Notes under the pieces: model-generated
What the model was told of the DNA's origin: nothing
Seen by the model: the letters and a program-made list of their open reading frames with translations, nothing else
Database searches by the model: none
NCBI RefSeq assembly: GCF_003480315.1
Contig: NZ_QUIV01000009.1
Coordinates: 116,376 to 128,958 of the forward strand
DNA length: 12,583 bases
Direction of reading: 5' to 3'
From: Clostridium sp. AM33-3
Lineage (GTDB): Bacteria > Bacillota > Clostridia > Lachnospirales > Lachnospiraceae
Part shown: positions 12,359 to 12,583 of the stretch, one piece after another
How the letters are laid out: every line of letters begins with the position of its first letter
Position numbering within the stretch: the first letter of the stretch is position 1
Translations under genes and position numbers: made by a program

Positions 12359-12430
12359 TTAACAGAACAGTATAAGGAAACCAAAGAATTATGGTGTGAA
12401 GAAGTCGAAGAAAGCATTAAAAAGAATATC
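12359..12430 (+). pseudogene. Fragment similar to the C-terminus of the 157-residue protein
   Basis: The frame encodes LTEQYKETKELWCEEVEESI and continues KKN, which parallels LSPEQRAELE...EMWLEQVEESIKEN of the gene at 11368-11841. At the DNA level 12400-12420 repeats AAGTCGAAGAAAGCATTAAA from the intact gene. There is no start codon or upstream homology, so this is a remnant of a duplicated or recombined copy. Confidence 0.6.
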
Positions 12431-12474
12431 CCAAAAGCGATGCATTTAAATTTTAAACACATTGCTTTTGGGAT
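12428..12474. repeat. Long inverted repeat (15-bp stem)
   Basis: ATCCCAAAAGCGATG (12428-12442) pairs with CATTGCTTTTGGGAT (12460-12474), with one G-U pair, around an AT-rich loop that contains TTTAAA-type symmetry. It could terminate transcription from the plus-strand genes, though the T-tract after it is poor. Confidence 0.55.
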
Positions 12475-12524
12475 GTTAATAAGTCAAGTCCACTTTTATT
12501 TGGTTCAACAAACTTGAATTTGAC

Positions 12525-12550
12525 GGGAGTATCCCAAAGTTTGTGTAAAC
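12525..12550 (+). mobile_element. Possible terminal inverted repeat of an IS256-type element
   Basis: The sequence GGGAGTATCCCAAAGTTTGTG and the following TAAAC resemble IS256-family ends, which often contain CCAAA and TTTGTGTAAA. If correct, the element extends right, beyond the window, with its transposase outside. This is by memory of the pattern only; no transposase is visible. Confidence 0.3.
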
Positions 12551-12583
12551 CTCCAAACTGATGTAAGATAAAATTACTCAGTT

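Noticed and set aside
10881..12528. TTGACGGG near 10882 and TTTGACGGG near 12519 as possible attachment-site repeats
   Set aside because: Only about 8 bases match, the flanks diverge, and no integrase is present in the window.

Overview
The window reads as a low-GC chromosome of a Gram-positive anaerobe (Bacillota, class Clostridia, most likely a Lachnospiraceae gut relative). Support comes from strong GGAGG-type ribosome binding sites, rubrerythrin and rubredoxin-flavoprotein peroxide defence, a typical clostridial Zur/Znu zinc locus, and accessory debris such as TnpV and MobA/MobL-type pieces. No tRNA, rRNA or CRISPR array was seen. All housekeeping genes lie on the minus strand; the only convincing plus-strand genes are in the accessory segment at the right end.

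Positions 1-1820 are a decay zone. An L-lactate dehydrogenase gene, placed as the last gene of the peroxide operon, carries two apparent frameshifts and is cut near its 3' end by an IS110-family element whose own transposase is truncated after the DEDD domain. The rest of that element is a structured non-coding stretch.

Positions 1836-5016 hold two oxidative-stress units. perR, a flavin reductase-rubredoxin fusion (high-molecular-weight rubredoxin) and rubrerythrin form one operon behind a near-consensus promoter with a Fur/PerR-type box. A small two-helix membrane protein, a BCP/PrxQ peroxiredoxin and YaaA form the other, from a TTGACA-N16-TATAAT promoter, ending in a hairpin terminator that abuts the perR control region. 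Together they sense peroxide, reduce it and limit free iron.

Positions 5017-5522 hold no convincing protein gene. They contain a promoter-to-hairpin arrangement that could be a small RNA, plus an 18-bp palindrome.

Positions 5523-9600 are a zinc-uptake locus: zur-like regulator, a 99-residue Cys/His membrane protein, znuA-like lipoprotein, ATPase, permease, then a second lipoprotein with a Cys-Cys motif. The genes overlap or nearly touch, except for a 103-bp leader before znuA that can form a long-range stem and two competing hairpins. The zur promoter is bracketed by two copies of TGAAAA-N3-TTTTCA.

Positions 9603-12583 are accessory DNA: tnpV and a relaxase tail, a headless LysR fragment, a ribbon-helix-helix protein with a 49-residue ORF behind it, a 157-residue unknown, a membrane protein split over two frames at an A-AAA-AAG heptamer, a broken partial copy of the 157-residue gene, and what may be the end of another insertion sequence.
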